Shown one piece after another: positions 14,947 through 25,382 of a DNA stretch of 64,000 nucleotides (position 1 is its first letter; each line of letters opens with the position of its first letter). The stretch lies in contig WBMV01009196.1 of NCBI GenBank assembly GCA_013396655.1, forward strand, positions 124,001 to 188,000, written 5' to 3'. The notes below the pieces were generated by a model, which did no database searches, was not told the DNA's origin, and worked only from the letters and a program-made list of their open reading frames with translations. A program made the position numbers and the translations under genes. The stretch comes from Campylorhamphus procurvoides (Eukaryota; Chordata; Aves; Passeriformes; Dendrocolaptidae).

Positions 14947-15168
14947 AATCATAGAGTCCTAAGAATCATAGAATACCTCAAGTTGGAAGGGTTCAATAAG
15001 AATCATTGAGTCCAACTCTTTGCTCCTCACAGGGATGCCTACAACTAAACCATATGACCAGGAACATTGTCCAGACACACCTGTAACTCTGACAGGTTTG
15101 GCGCTGTGATCACTCTTGTGGGAAGCCTGTTCCAGTGACTGACCACCCTAATGCACACCCTGACCATA
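14947..15168 (-). mobile_element. CR1 LINE 3' fragment, inverted
   Basis: CR1 is recognised in reverse orientation. The plus strand begins with ATCATAGAGTCC and AATCATAGAAT, the complement of the CR1 terminal motif. It continues with AGTTGGAAGGG, GAGTCCAACTC, ACTAAACCATATGACC and GCCTGTTCCAGTGACTGACCACC. These match the order in CR1 3' untranslated regions. The copy is diverged and 5'-truncated, and it does not reach ORF2 cleanly. It lies 560 bases from the plus-strand CR1 tail and in the opposite direction, so it was a separate insertion. Confidence 0.9.
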
Positions 15169-16269
15169 GAAATGTACAAATACATCTTTGACATGGAATT
15201 ATCTTTGCTACTTGTGAGGGAAGTGACACAGATTGCCTCAATTCACACTGATTCCTTAGGTAGCTTTCTTGCCATAACAGGAATCTCTATTTAGAAATCA
15301 GAACATACAATGAGATTCCTAATGACTAGATTCACTTCATAATTAAAATGTTTTAGTGAGTGCTTCTGATTACTGAATGAGCCATGAATTACAGCTCTAT
15401 TCTCAACATTCTTTCAAATCAAGACAATAAGGCACAGAGCTGTTAAGCCCCTATGTCTCCCCTTGAACTATCATGATACAGGCTCTAGAACTTAAATACT
15501 GTAATAAACTCATTTTGAAATTACCCCGCTCCTTTGACAGCATTCTTACATTTTGTAAAATTCTTCAAAAACCTAGAGAAAAGTAGAAATTCTAAAAGTA
15601 ATAATGGGCTAGTTTATTTTCTGGGAAGATGCCTGTGTTTCTGAGGTCCAAAATGCACTTACTGACAATGGAAAACTAACAGAAGAAGTAAGAACAAAAT
15701 GTTCCACAGCCTGGTGGCCAAGACACTTTCCTAAAAGAAAAATTAATGAATAAAACCCAGATACTACAAGCTATCTCCTACAATATCTTTCAGAGTAGAG
15801 TCTTTTTTTCCCTCTTTTATTTTTTTTAATCTAATTGCAGTATATTAGTTGAAAAGGTGAATAAAACATTTATTACAGAAGCAAAGTTTTTATTCTTTCC
15901 AAACAGCATTATTCTGTGATTCAGTTTTCCTGAGATCAATGAGTTTAAAATCTCTTCTTCACGTATTCCCATTCCAGACAAAATTGTTTGTTCACAAAAT
16001 AATTGAGGTCATAATTGACCTCAGAGGGCCACCTAGACTCATCTCCTGCATGAAGCAGGACTAACTTCGAAGTTATGTCAGGGAGCTGAGGCCTTATGTC
16101 AGGTCAATATATAATTGTTAGAAAAGACTATTAACTCCTGTTTTCTTTATTCAAATATTTTTTGTTGATATGGGATAAAAAGCTGTAGTGATAAGACCAT
16201 CTGACTCAAATGTTATCCATACAGTAAAATTTTATTTTCAAAAGGCTCAGTTCTCTATACAATGAAGGA
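15169..16269. other. Unique AT-rich DNA
   Basis: No gene or repeat family recognised. It contains a perfect 8-bp inverted motif (see 16004-16023) and an acceptor-like polypyrimidine/GCAG at about 15805-15841. The latter is followed by an early in-frame stop in the frame beginning at the junction. Confidence 0.5.
16004..16023. promoter_or_regulatory. Inverted AGGTCA half-sites, spacer 4
   Basis: TGAGGTCA and TGACCTCA face each other across TAAT, giving a perfect 8-bp inverted repeat. AGGTCA is the core half-site of many nuclear receptors. The classical oestrogen response element has a 3-base spacer, whereas this one has 4, so receptor choice is uncertain. Function is inference; the symmetry is direct. 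Confidence 0.3.
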
Positions 16270-17878
16270 ATAAGATGTGCTCTCTGTCTTATGTTTCAGC
16301 AGCTCTACCAGCTACTCTGAGTCATCCTCAGAAAGAGGCCCCCTCTGAGGACCTAAAAATCTTCCTAGGTTTGGGTTATCCTTTGATCGTCTATATTTGC
16401 AGACTGTTCTTCAAAACAGGTTTGCAGGAAAAATCCCATTTCATTATTCTGAGATGTTTTGATTGTATTTTTCCTTATACAGGAGTGCTTGTATGACTTC
16501 ACCACATGGTTTAATTTTATGCTTACTATGTAAATTAAGACTTGTCTTGATTTTGAGCTGGGCGAGTCACCGTTTATTTGTGTGTCACCATATATTTGTA
16601 TCTACTTCCAGAACTTACATCAGTTCCACTATTTATTTTGAAATTCATTCTTCATTTGTTTGCATCACTAAGAAGAAATAAAATCCAACAAAATTTTATA
16701 GAATCCTATGAACATTTATCTAGAGAATGAAGAAAGACGGTGGTTTATCTCTGCCTCACAATCAGAGCTATATTCTCCATATATTTCTGTTCTTGGACAG
16801 ATTCTGATTTTGATCCATTATTTCTGCAAAAAAATCATATAGATGCTGCAAGAAATTTACTTTCTTTACAAGACATGGTACCACATAGCCTGATGCCCTT
16901 GTGTTGTGACTGCCTCCACGTTTATTGTGTTTGTTGTTGCTGTCTCTACAGTTTATTTATCCTTGCATTCAGTCTTTCTGATCTTGCATCTGCTTTGTAT
17001 CAGATAATTCTCAGTCCTTGAACTGTTTGCAAACACTTTGGTTTCCAGTTTCATTTATCTGAAAGCATTTCCTCATTTAAAGAAAAAAAAAAATCAGGTC
17101 AATTTCACTCAGTGACATTCCCTTTGACACTGTTGCTTCCCCAGAAATATCTCTAATTAAGCTTTCTGTCAACAATTTTGTTCACACTGCTTAGTTCAAT
17201 TGGTTAGATTTGCAATATATTGGTCAACAGTAACAGCTTCCTGCTTTTTGCTTTTAACAAAAATATGACTTTCCTTTTTGAACTGCTATTTTCCTCCTTT
17301 CATAGTATGGGGCACCCTAGATGTGAAGTCTCTCTCAAAATTTGCTGTTATCTTTTCTAGCCAAGGGGATATTTCTTTAATCTTCTTATGATTCCTGGTT
17401 TGAGCAGTTGGGTTATGCTCCCCATGATTTCTTCACTGTCCCTTGAATCAGACTAAACTGCAGTTATAATTTTTCTAGAGATTCTTAGTTAGTGACTGTC
17501 ATTTTAACTCTGAGCCCCACCCTAAAGACACCAAAACTTTCAGTTACACCCTATATTTGATTTCTCATAGATTTCATGTAAATTCTTTTTAGGTTATTTC
17601 ACATGCTATTTAAGTTCTTTGGCTTCCTGTAATACCTTACTTTTAATTGCACTGCATTAATTCCATCTAATTTTATGTATTTCTCTTTTAGTCTGTAACC
17701 AGTTCTTAAGTTTTCCTAAAATAGTATACTTTTATTGTCTCAAATTTTCTATACCTTAGTTTTTTCCCAGAGTGCAGCTCCTGTCAACAAAACCCAGAAT
17801 TTCTCTTTACCTTCTCTGGATTTTCTGTGCCTGTTGTTTCTTGTTTGCTACTAGATTAATGGGTTCAACTGATTAAAT

Positions 17879-17906
17879 AAGCTGAAAAAAATTATTTTTT
17901 CAGCTT
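17879..17906. repeat. 12-bp perfect inverted repeat
   Basis: AAGCTGAAAAAA and TTTTTTCAGCTT are separated by ATTA. The arms are AT-dominated, so the hairpin is of modest significance. Confidence 0.6.
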
Positions 17907-18819
17907 GACTTTCTTTGGACTCTATGGTTTTAATTGTCAAGCTGAATTACCAGATGAATACTGGATCCAGGGAAAAGAAAGAGGCAGAAAATGGTGGCAA
18001 ATGTGTGGGTCTGTCTGTAATAGTGGGAAATTACTGAGAAGGATCAAATATGCTCATGAAACTGCAACTTTCATAGCTTTTTAAAGATAGGCACTAGGCC
18101 TAGCAAAACATAACAAGCTTTCCTACTCTTTCCTGTACCTTAATTTCTTTCTTCAAAAAATTTATTAGTTATTACCTAAGATTTCTAGATAGTCCCAGTC
18201 ATAACGTGTTGATATCTATGATGACCATTTCATAGATCTTCAAATTTCATTTAGATCTGTGCATTTGATTTTATACACATTGTCCAAAACCTGTATTTCT
18301 TGATACTTCTTAACACAGTATTAGTGAAATCTAAATCTAAATCTACAGTAGATTATCAAAGATCAGTTTAATATTTGACAGCCCTCTTCTCTTTGGAGTT
18401 TTTCCAGATCTGTTTTTCCTCCTATTATTTAGTTTCTCATATTTTTGGATTAGATCATTAATTTCTTTCTTTGAATAAATATTCAAGAAGAGAATTAATA
18501 GTTCTTGGTATGTGGTTGTTGACCATTTTGATTATATTCCATCTACTGTCACTGTCTGAGTCTACCAGAGATAAAACCTCTCTCTGAAGATTGACTGTGC
18601 TTTTATTAGTTTGTTTTTGTTCCTGTCTCATTAAATCACTCCATAATTATAATCTAAGAAAAAACACACTTTATTTTTAACCTTTCTTGCTGACAATCTG
18701 ATACTTTTTTTCCCCACGTAGTTGTCTTTCAAGAAGTATTTTCAATTATTAAACCTGTTATCTCCTCTACCATGACACATGAATATTATCTTTCTGTTTT
18801 AAGAGTCTTTTGACTCTCT

Positions 18820-18867
18820 TTTGTTTTTTTGTTTGTTTTGTTGTTTGTTTTCTGGTTTTTTTGTTTA
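18820..18867. repeat. TTTG-rich low-complexity tract
   Basis: Irregular TTTG/TTTTTG repeats on the plus strand, one of several similar tracts in this window (21673, 28498, 37271, 59255; reverse complement type at 39571). Confidence 0.75.
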
Positions 18868-19480
18868 ATCAAGTCTCTCAACAGAAAATGAACTTAAATT
18901 CTGGAGGCATCTGGTCTTTGATGCATGTTCACTCTGGGTCATTTTCCTACCCTATTGATCGCATCACATTGTGAATGATATTTATAGTCTCTTCATCAGC
19001 TCTCCTTATCTTATCTCTGATAGTCGTCTCTCTGGTTTAACACAGTCTTTTAAAGTTTCAAGCTTGTTAATCTTCTCCACCAGCCTTTATTTTGGCTGTC
19101 TTTGATATCCTATGTTATAATTGACTCATGTCTCTTTGTGTCATTCTTTCATGTTGCAATTCTTGCTTTCTTGCACTTTCCCATTTGCTTTTATGAAAGT
19201 GTGGCTGAAGCCACAGTTGTCTTTTGGCAGTCAGATGTTATTCCTATCTCTTGAATCAATAAATACACAGGGCTGATTGTGCTACTTTCATTCTTTTCAG
19301 TGACTTTGTTTAGCACTTTCAGATCTCCAGTCAGCTTGTTAACTACAACTTCTGATCAATAAAATGTGCTTCCAGGAAATTCTGGAAGTGTAACAGACAT
19401 CTCTACCACTCTCCACCACATTCCTCCCTCATAAGACTGTCAGAGAGATTTTTCCCTATGATTGTTCTCTTTAGATGTTT

Positions 19481-21125
19481 AATTTTCTTAGGCACCATTG
19501 CTACAATGAAAAGGGCTATTGCTAGGAGACAGTTCTGTGTTTCTTGGCCACACTCACCTGACATGTGCCAATAAGATTACCAAATGTCATATTCCCTCAT
19601 CATATGACAGTAGTCAGTATCCGCTTGAAACAAATGGCTACTAGCTGAATGTAGCTCTTGGCAACATTTTATTTTGTAAGTGAAAAACCATTCCTTTTTC
19701 TTTTGTTATTTATTGTAGTAACATAGAAGATGAAGGGTTTTTTATTTCATTTTGACATCCATTGAAGTTTTATGGAAACCATTGCAATTTAGTATTAATT
19801 AATATCACTTATAACAAAGTGTTCACAATAAATTTCCGAAATCATGAATTTAACATTGAGCAACATAATTTAAGAGAGCAAGAGGAGCTTTCCAAACTAC
19901 AGTTGAAAGCAAATTAACTGTGATATAAATGTTTATAACTTTAGTCACTTACTGAGTAGCTAAGGAAGTTTGTTTTATGGCTGGAGAGTTACACATGGAT
20001 GATATGAGATACTTCCTCAGCAGTTACCTTGCCAGACATTATGTTTTGCCTCAAGTATTTCTATTTAAAATATTCATTATTTTATCTTGCACAGTTCAAA
20101 CTAAAATTCTGCATACCAGGGCCAGTGTGTTTTAGTAATTTCTCATCTCAAATGCTTTAACAACAGGTTACTGCTTTGAATCATAGCCTTTGAAGAGTTC
20201 CAAAGCAAGAAGTTTGGGGAAACCAGAAATCATACTCAAATAGAAGGTATCTGCCTCCATTAGACCTTGAGTTCATCTACTAAGTCAAAACAATTAACAT
20301 AACAGCTGTCATTGCCTTAATTTACATATTTACCCCATGGCTGAATTAGTATATTTTTTAATATACTCACCTCTAGACTATTTCCTGAGGAATCTCTTGA
20401 AATGGCGTTTACCTGTGCTGTGAAGAGCTCTAAAGTTCCTTCATGAAGTTCCTTTTTTAGAGAAGGGATTTAATTCTTTTTAGTGGCTAAGGTAATAGTC
20501 TTTCCCCAGCATATGCCAGGGAGACAAGTCAGCCTCAGATGATTGCCATTTTGCACACACATCAGTATTTGAAGAGGTATGAGGCAATAATTGCTCTGAT
20601 AAGGCATATTCTCATGTCAGTGAGGAAGAGTCCACAGTCACACTGAGTGATGAAGTGGGAAGCTGCCAACACCTGTTTGTGTTGTTTGTGTAAGGTCATG
20701 GTTGAGGCAATATATGTTGTACAGATGAGCAGTCATAAACTTCAGTCTGGAAAGTATTGATGTGTGTGCTTGCATCCATCAGAGAGAGACTAATTTTAAA
20801 AGTAGTAAAAAATAACCTCCTTTTAATTCATTCTGGGCAACAAAAGGTGGAGGAATGTTATACGTACTAAATGACCAGGAGATGAACTCTAAAGTTTCCC
20901 TGTAAATTACAAATGTTTGGAGTTTCTACTTTTCTTCCATTTAAGAACAGTACATATATGATACTGCTGTGGTGATGATGGTCTTTCAGGATACAAGATG
21001 TGTCTTTTCATCAGCACCTGAGTACCACTCAATGTGTTATCAGTAGACGCATTTATACAAGTTCAAACTATTTTAAATAAAGTCTGAATAAAAGTTTTGC
21101 ACAGGTAGTTATTTAGTCATCTAAG
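19481..21125. other. Unique DNA, no gene recognised
   Basis: No exon, repeat family or long open frame can be supported. Composition is more balanced between strands than in the block before it. Confidence 0.5.
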
Positions 21126-21150
21126 TCCCTTCCCTTCCCTTCCCTTCCTT
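21126..21150. repeat. (TCCCT)n microsatellite
   Basis: About four tandem copies of the pentamer CCCTT/TCCCT, followed by an irregular TTCTTTCTCC run. Confidence 0.85.
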
Positions 21151-21329
21151 TTCTTTCTCCTTTCAAAACGTTTTTAAAATTATAAAGTAAGAAAAAAAAT
21201 AAGTGAAAAAGGAGGATTTTTATCATATAGCCTTTTCTGCATCCCTCTGTCAGTCAACACCCACTCCACCCCGCCCAGAGAAGGGAGCGTGACAAAAGTG
21301 TGTCAGGTGCTTCAGATCCTTCCATATGT

Positions 21330-21510
21330 GGCAGAGTTAATTAGCTCTTTTCTGTGAACTGCCTGTTTGTCCACGTGTAAGAAAATGACCCCTTATCGAC
21401 AATTCATGGCCTTTTAGCAATGGAATGTGCAGGCGGACTCTGCAACAGGGGATTTATCTGGCAGTGATACTTCCATGGAATGTTTCTTTTCTGCTTATAA
21501 AGCAGTTCCT
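21330..21510. promoter_or_regulatory. Candidate regulatory cluster
   Basis: Within about 180 bases of complex, non-repetitive DNA there is a TTAATTAGC homeodomain-type core, a CCACGTGT E-box, CTTATC and TTATCTGG GATA-type cores, a GGAATG TEAD-like core seen twice, and GCTTATAAAGC, which resembles a TATA box. Individually such motifs are common by chance, and only their density is notable. No open frame starts just downstream. An enhancer or CNE reading is speculative. Confidence 0.2.
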
Positions 21511-21672
21511 CCCTCCCCACACCCTGCCATCCCTCCACTCAGTACATGTCTCTGTAGTCCCCTGAGTCTGTGATTTACTACCTCTTTTGGAAACAGGAAA
21601 ACTAAAGCTATTTTCAAGTATAAAATTATATTCATGTCAGTTAGGAAATGATCTTTTTTTTGGGCCAGATCG

Positions 21673-21776
21673 GTTTTTTTTTGTTTTGTTTTGTTTATTT
21701 TTGTTTGGTTTTTGGTTGTTTTTGTTTGTTTGGTTTTTGTTTGTTTGGTTTTTGTTTGGTTTTGTTGTTGTTGCTG
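21673..21776. repeat. TTTG/TTTGG low-complexity tract
   Basis: About 100 bases of TTTG, TTTTG and TTTGG repeats, ending in GTTGTTGTTG. Open frames through it in both directions are artefacts of simple sequence. Confidence 0.9.
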
Positions 21777-21827
21777 ATGTTTTCCTCTGGCTTATGTGCA
21801 GATTTTTGAAGACTTGTTGGTCTTCAA

Positions 21828-21853
21828 AATATATATACATATATATATATATA
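21828..21853. repeat. (AT)n microsatellite
   Basis: Thirteen or so AT dinucleotides, interrupted once by C. It directly precedes the candidate splice acceptor at 21862-21863. Confidence 0.9.
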
Positions 21854-21863
21854 CCTTGTATAG

Positions 21864-21976
21864 GTAAGATACCTTCAGAGCATATATGATCAAAATCAAA
21901 TGATAAATTTTGTGCCAGGTTATACAGTTCTGGTATCAAATGAAAATCACAACCCTCTTACTTCATGTCTGTCCAG
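21864..21976 (+). CDS. Candidate internal coding exon, unknown gene
   Basis: This 113-base segment ends at a full-consensus donor (CAG|GTAAGT) and is open in one frame for 37 codons plus two bases. The frame starts right after an AG at 21862-21863. The triplet just upstream in that frame is TAG, so the open frame coincides with the proposed exon boundary. The peptide begins VRYLQSIYDQNQ and includes FVPGYTVLVSNENHN. I do not recognise the family. The acceptor is weak: the preceding sequence is an (AT)n repeat and ACCTTGTATAG, with little pyrimidine. The two leftover bases join in phase with the candidate terminal exon at 24914 (the joined codon is AGG). Alternatively this is a chance open stretch next to a good cryptic donor. 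Confidence 0.25.
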
Positions 21977-24540
21977 GTAAGTCTCCAAAGCAGCCTGGTC
22001 TCCGTGCCTGTCATTCTGCAGCTGACTATTAAGGTATCAGCGGCATGAAAAGAATTTTATCAACACAATAGCAGATCTTTATATCACTAGGGGTATCTAT
22101 AAATGAGTCTGTTCTGGTGATCATTACACAGAAATCTTAAATGCAGAATGTTTCACCAATGATCTATTTGACTGCCCTCTTTGAATGAAGTGGTATTTGT
22201 TTGCTTTACAGAGACAATGCCTGATAGACAAATATTTCTGTTATTTGGCTGTATCAAATGAGTTATCAGAACTATGTAAGTAGCACTGAAAAATTAAGGA
22301 TAAGAATGCTGAAGGATTAAAGAGAAGTTGCTGTGGAAATTAGAGAATGAGTCAAACACTTTTCAATGTATAGTCTTCATTATTGCTAAGAAAAGTGAAT
22401 TTGTGAGTGACTCAAGAGAGAAGACCATCCTTAAACCTGTCTTGATTTTTTTTTCTTTTCCCTCTTACTTTCTGCAACTTGTCTCTTGAAGGAATGTCAC
22501 ATTACTTGTGTACAATGTGCATGTCTACCTTCAGCATTTGCAAGCTATTTATGTGTGCTACTCTGCAATAGAATGGGCAGTTGCCCAGAGTGCTTGCAAA
22601 ATGCACACAGTTCTGTATGAGGAAATGAGATTTTGCTTTCTTTACAAACTGACATTTGACATATGGTCCTTATATTTTTCATCTTGTTTTTTTAGACACC
22701 TGTAAAGGCATGCACACAAGCCATGCTCATGGCATGTCTAAGAGCTTGGAAACACATGCTGTTCCATAGTCTGTGCTGATTAGTTCTTCTGCTCATGTAC
22801 TTAGGGGTGTTTCTCACATTGGGGGGCCAAGCTACCAGATTCTTATCAGATGCAGTTCAAGGCATTAACCATCAGCTGTATACCTTGTATAAGAGCTGAA
22901 GCACCATTCCCAATAAAAATATGCAGTTATTTTTTTTTCAAGAGAAATATTATTGATTTTAACTGTTTAGTTAATTGAATAAGCTCTAGTGCCTCCTCTG
23001 TCTTTGAATGCTGACCTTGCTATGGATTACTCCTGGCCCAGTTTTTAAGTTATTCCTAATACATTTCTATCTGTCATCCATGTTAAAATGTGGGATTTGG
23101 GGGGCAGGAACTTCATTGTCATACATGATTTATATAAGTGGACACTGACTGTGAGGCTCCAAGTTATTGTTGTCTCTTGTACTTCCTCTGCCCTCATGCT
23201 CACTGGAAATGGGCAAAAAATCATGAAATAGTATGAGAGATGTGACCATAAATCAAACCAAACAGTACTGACAGATGTTTTGTCCAGTGTAGTTTTCTCA
23301 AGTGGAAATATCTAATGTCTTGTGGTTGTGAGAGGGGAAATTCATCTGTCCAATACTGTCCCAAATGTGAATCAAAATGTGCCTATTTAATTTGATAATT
23401 TCATTAATATCTCTAGTGTTACTATATGCTTATGCCAGATTTTTATACAAGATAGACAGAAAGATACAAGACAGATATGACTGGGACATGTTTGGCATTC
23501 AGTGTACCAGACTTTCTATGTATATGGGATAAGAACTACTCAGCATATATGCCATGTGCCAGGTAGGCACTTGGGGAGCTTCAGACCCATGGTGTGCTTG
23601 TTATAGAGTCCATCACTGCACACACAGTGAATCCAATGTACCCTGGGGACTCTGGGCTTGTTCTGTATGCACTGAAGGGTGATGTATAAGTGTGCAGGGG
23701 ACATAGCCAGAATCTCTGATGTATAACCAGGACAAATATAGCAAATTCTTTCTGGCAGAAGTTTTAAACATAAGAAAGAAAAAGAGAGGAAAAAACAATG
23801 ACATAATAGCCCTTGTACTCAAAAGAGACTACCCAGCTGATCATGTAGAAGTACGCTTTTCCTGCATTCTGTATGACTCTCCATTATGGGTCATTTTACA
23901 TCCCCCCTTGGGCAAGGACCATGTCTGTGTGTAAGGCTAAACTCTGAGCCTGTGTAGTTGCACCAGCATCAGTGGGGGGTAGACTGGTACACTGCTGCTC
24001 CTGATTTGGCCCCATTCTCTGGCTTTTATTGATTGATTGTGGCTGATTGTTTTGGGTTTTGTTGTTTTGGTTTTTTTTTTTTTCCCCAGTTGTTTTTTAA
24101 CAGTCACAGAATAGTAAATGATAATAATAGATTGCTGCATGGATGGGAGTATCAGCATATGTTTGTAGGGGGATGTGAGAGACTGAACCGTGGGACGACC
24201 TCCCTGACATTCTCCAAAGCCTTCTTTCTTTTCCCAGGCTTTTTGGGAGGGCGTTTGTCTGAGGGGGGAAATTCATTAGGTATGTTGGAGAAGAGATTTC
24301 TTATGTTTGCTTGAAGATCTTTATAGCCTTCATGGAGTGGGACGCACAGTTCCCATAAATATGTGATAATGATCATTTGGAGTGTGAATGTTAATTTGTG
24401 TAATGGGTTCCCAAAATATGGGCCATGTGCCTGCTGAGTATGTCTTATTTTAAAATAAATGTGCATACATAATACACACACAGACACATGCTGCCTGCAT
24501 ATGCATCCATAATTTAAAATCTAAAATTATAATTTGTTTT
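21977..24540. other. Non-coding stretch, possible intron
   Basis: I see no gene or identifiable transposon. There is a T13 run at 24071-24083 followed by CCCCAG, which is acceptor-like but leads into no clear exon. If the flanking exon candidates are real, this is most of their 2.9-kb intron. Confidence 0.4.
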
Positions 24541-24745
24541 TGAAGGAGAAAAGCAACAGCTCCCCCAGTATACCCCCAACCGTTGAACAGGAGCCCAGCC
24601 GTCAGGATGGTTTTGTGAGCCCTGTTGGAGATCACAGTCCCACACGGACAGCTGCAGCTACAAAGCACCCCAGTGACCTAGATTCAGCTCTAGATTACTG
24701 TCTGCTTTGGCCTCTGCCTCCCATCGCTGCACCAGGAGTCTGATT
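24541..24745 (+). other. Locally GC-richer open segment
   Basis: About 200 bases are clearly richer in G and C than the surroundings and are open for 69 codons (24534-24743) up to a TGA. The residues are rich in Ser, Pro and Thr and there is no domain motif. A TTTTTGAAG acceptor-like end precedes it and no good donor follows. It could be an alternative terminal exon, a conserved non-coding element or chance. Confidence 0.2.
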
Positions 24746-24869
24746 TTGTTGCACAAGCTAACTTGCTTACTGCTCTGACCCATTTTACCATAGCAACCTG
24801 GTTTGCTGTACCAGAGGCTAGAAAAAGCACACAGGCGACTTTTTCAGGATTCCAAGATTAAGTTCACTC

Positions 24870-24913
24870 TCTGCTCTTTTTTTTTTTTCTCTCTCCCCCC
24901 TTCTCCTCCCCAG
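24870..24913 (+). promoter_or_regulatory. Strong 3' splice site (polypyrimidine-AG)
   Basis: About 40 consecutive pyrimidines (a T run, then CTCTCTCC, then TTCTCCTCCCC) end in CAG at 24911-24913. This is an excellent match to a vertebrate 3' splice acceptor and the strongest in the window. A plain low-complexity T/C tract that happens to end in CAG is the alternative. Confidence 0.45.
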
Positions 24914-25260
24914 GAATGTGCTTAGCAGACATGACGAAGAAGAGCTGATGCTTTCCAACAGCCCTGGAAGCTGGGAAAAGATTTAGGCGAAGAATTAGTT
25001 ATGTACTTCTAATACATTGCTTATCCTGATGAATGTTTTTGACTTATTTTCTTTTCTTGGAAAAATTAGTCAGATGCTTCCCTTGCCCCAAATGTCTCAT
25101 TCCAGATTTTCCCTCATCCATCCGCAACACCCTACTCCCAATACCCTGCCCATTTTTCTTCCATAAGTATATTTCATCATGTCCTATGTTTTTGATTTTT
25201 TGATAACACACGAGTAAGTGCAGTCAGATGTTCAGGAATAAATCTGCTTTCACTATGGTA
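24914..25260 (+). CDS. Candidate terminal exon with 3' UTR, unknown gene
   Basis: After the strong acceptor, one frame (first base completing a split codon) is open for 23 codons to TAG at 24984-24986. It contains RHDEEELMLSNSPGSWEKI, an acidic, soluble-looking C-terminal tail. The other two frames stop within 4 and 11 codons. About 250 bases later AATAAA lies at 25237-25242, with a T/G-rich stretch at 25259-25291 that could act as the downstream polyadenylation element. The frame joins in phase with the candidate exon at 21864-21976. I do not recognise the protein. Coding evidence is thin because 23 open codons are not rare by chance; the splice acceptor and polyadenylation context carry most of the weight. 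It could also be the 3' exon of a non-coding RNA. Confidence 0.3.
25237..25242 (+). terminator. Possible polyadenylation signal AATAAA
   Basis: Canonical hexamer, with T/G-rich sequence 17-50 bases downstream. It is meaningful only if the exon candidate at 24914 is transcribed. Confidence 0.3.
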
Positions 25261-25382
25261 TGCTAGCTGTTGTCCATACATTTTTGTGTTTACATGGGTA
25301 TATGTATTAGAAACAGGAGGAGGTGGTTTAGAGGCAGATCTTCTCAGACATTAAATTAGCCTTTTATAGATATAATAATAAT

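Larger units (their letters stand above)
16270..19480. other. Strongly pyrimidine-skewed block
   Basis: Across about 3.2 kb the plus strand is rich in T and C. Hand counts for three 60-base lines: 17701-17760 has T29 A17 C9 G5; 18421-18480 has T32 A16 C7 G5; 19141-19200 has T30 A10 C13 G7. DNA on either side is closer to balanced. The minus strand is therefore purine-rich, as sense strands of many retroelements and mRNAs are. On the minus strand short open stretches occur in shifting frames, the clearest being 57 codons at 18631-18458. I could not assign any of them to a protein family, and no LTR, poly(A) tail or CR1 tail delimits the block. It may be a decayed reverse-oriented insertion or simply skewed DNA. 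Confidence 0.35.

Noticed and set aside
18458..19500. Resemblance of short minus-strand peptides to an adhesion-GPCR GAIN region
   Set aside because: Spacing and order did not fit, frames shift repeatedly, and no transmembrane segment follows. The likeness did not hold up.
21587..21939. 100-codon frames on both strands
   Set aside because: Both are produced by the TTTG and (AT)n simple repeats. The distinct frame used for the exon candidate at 21864 does not rely on them.
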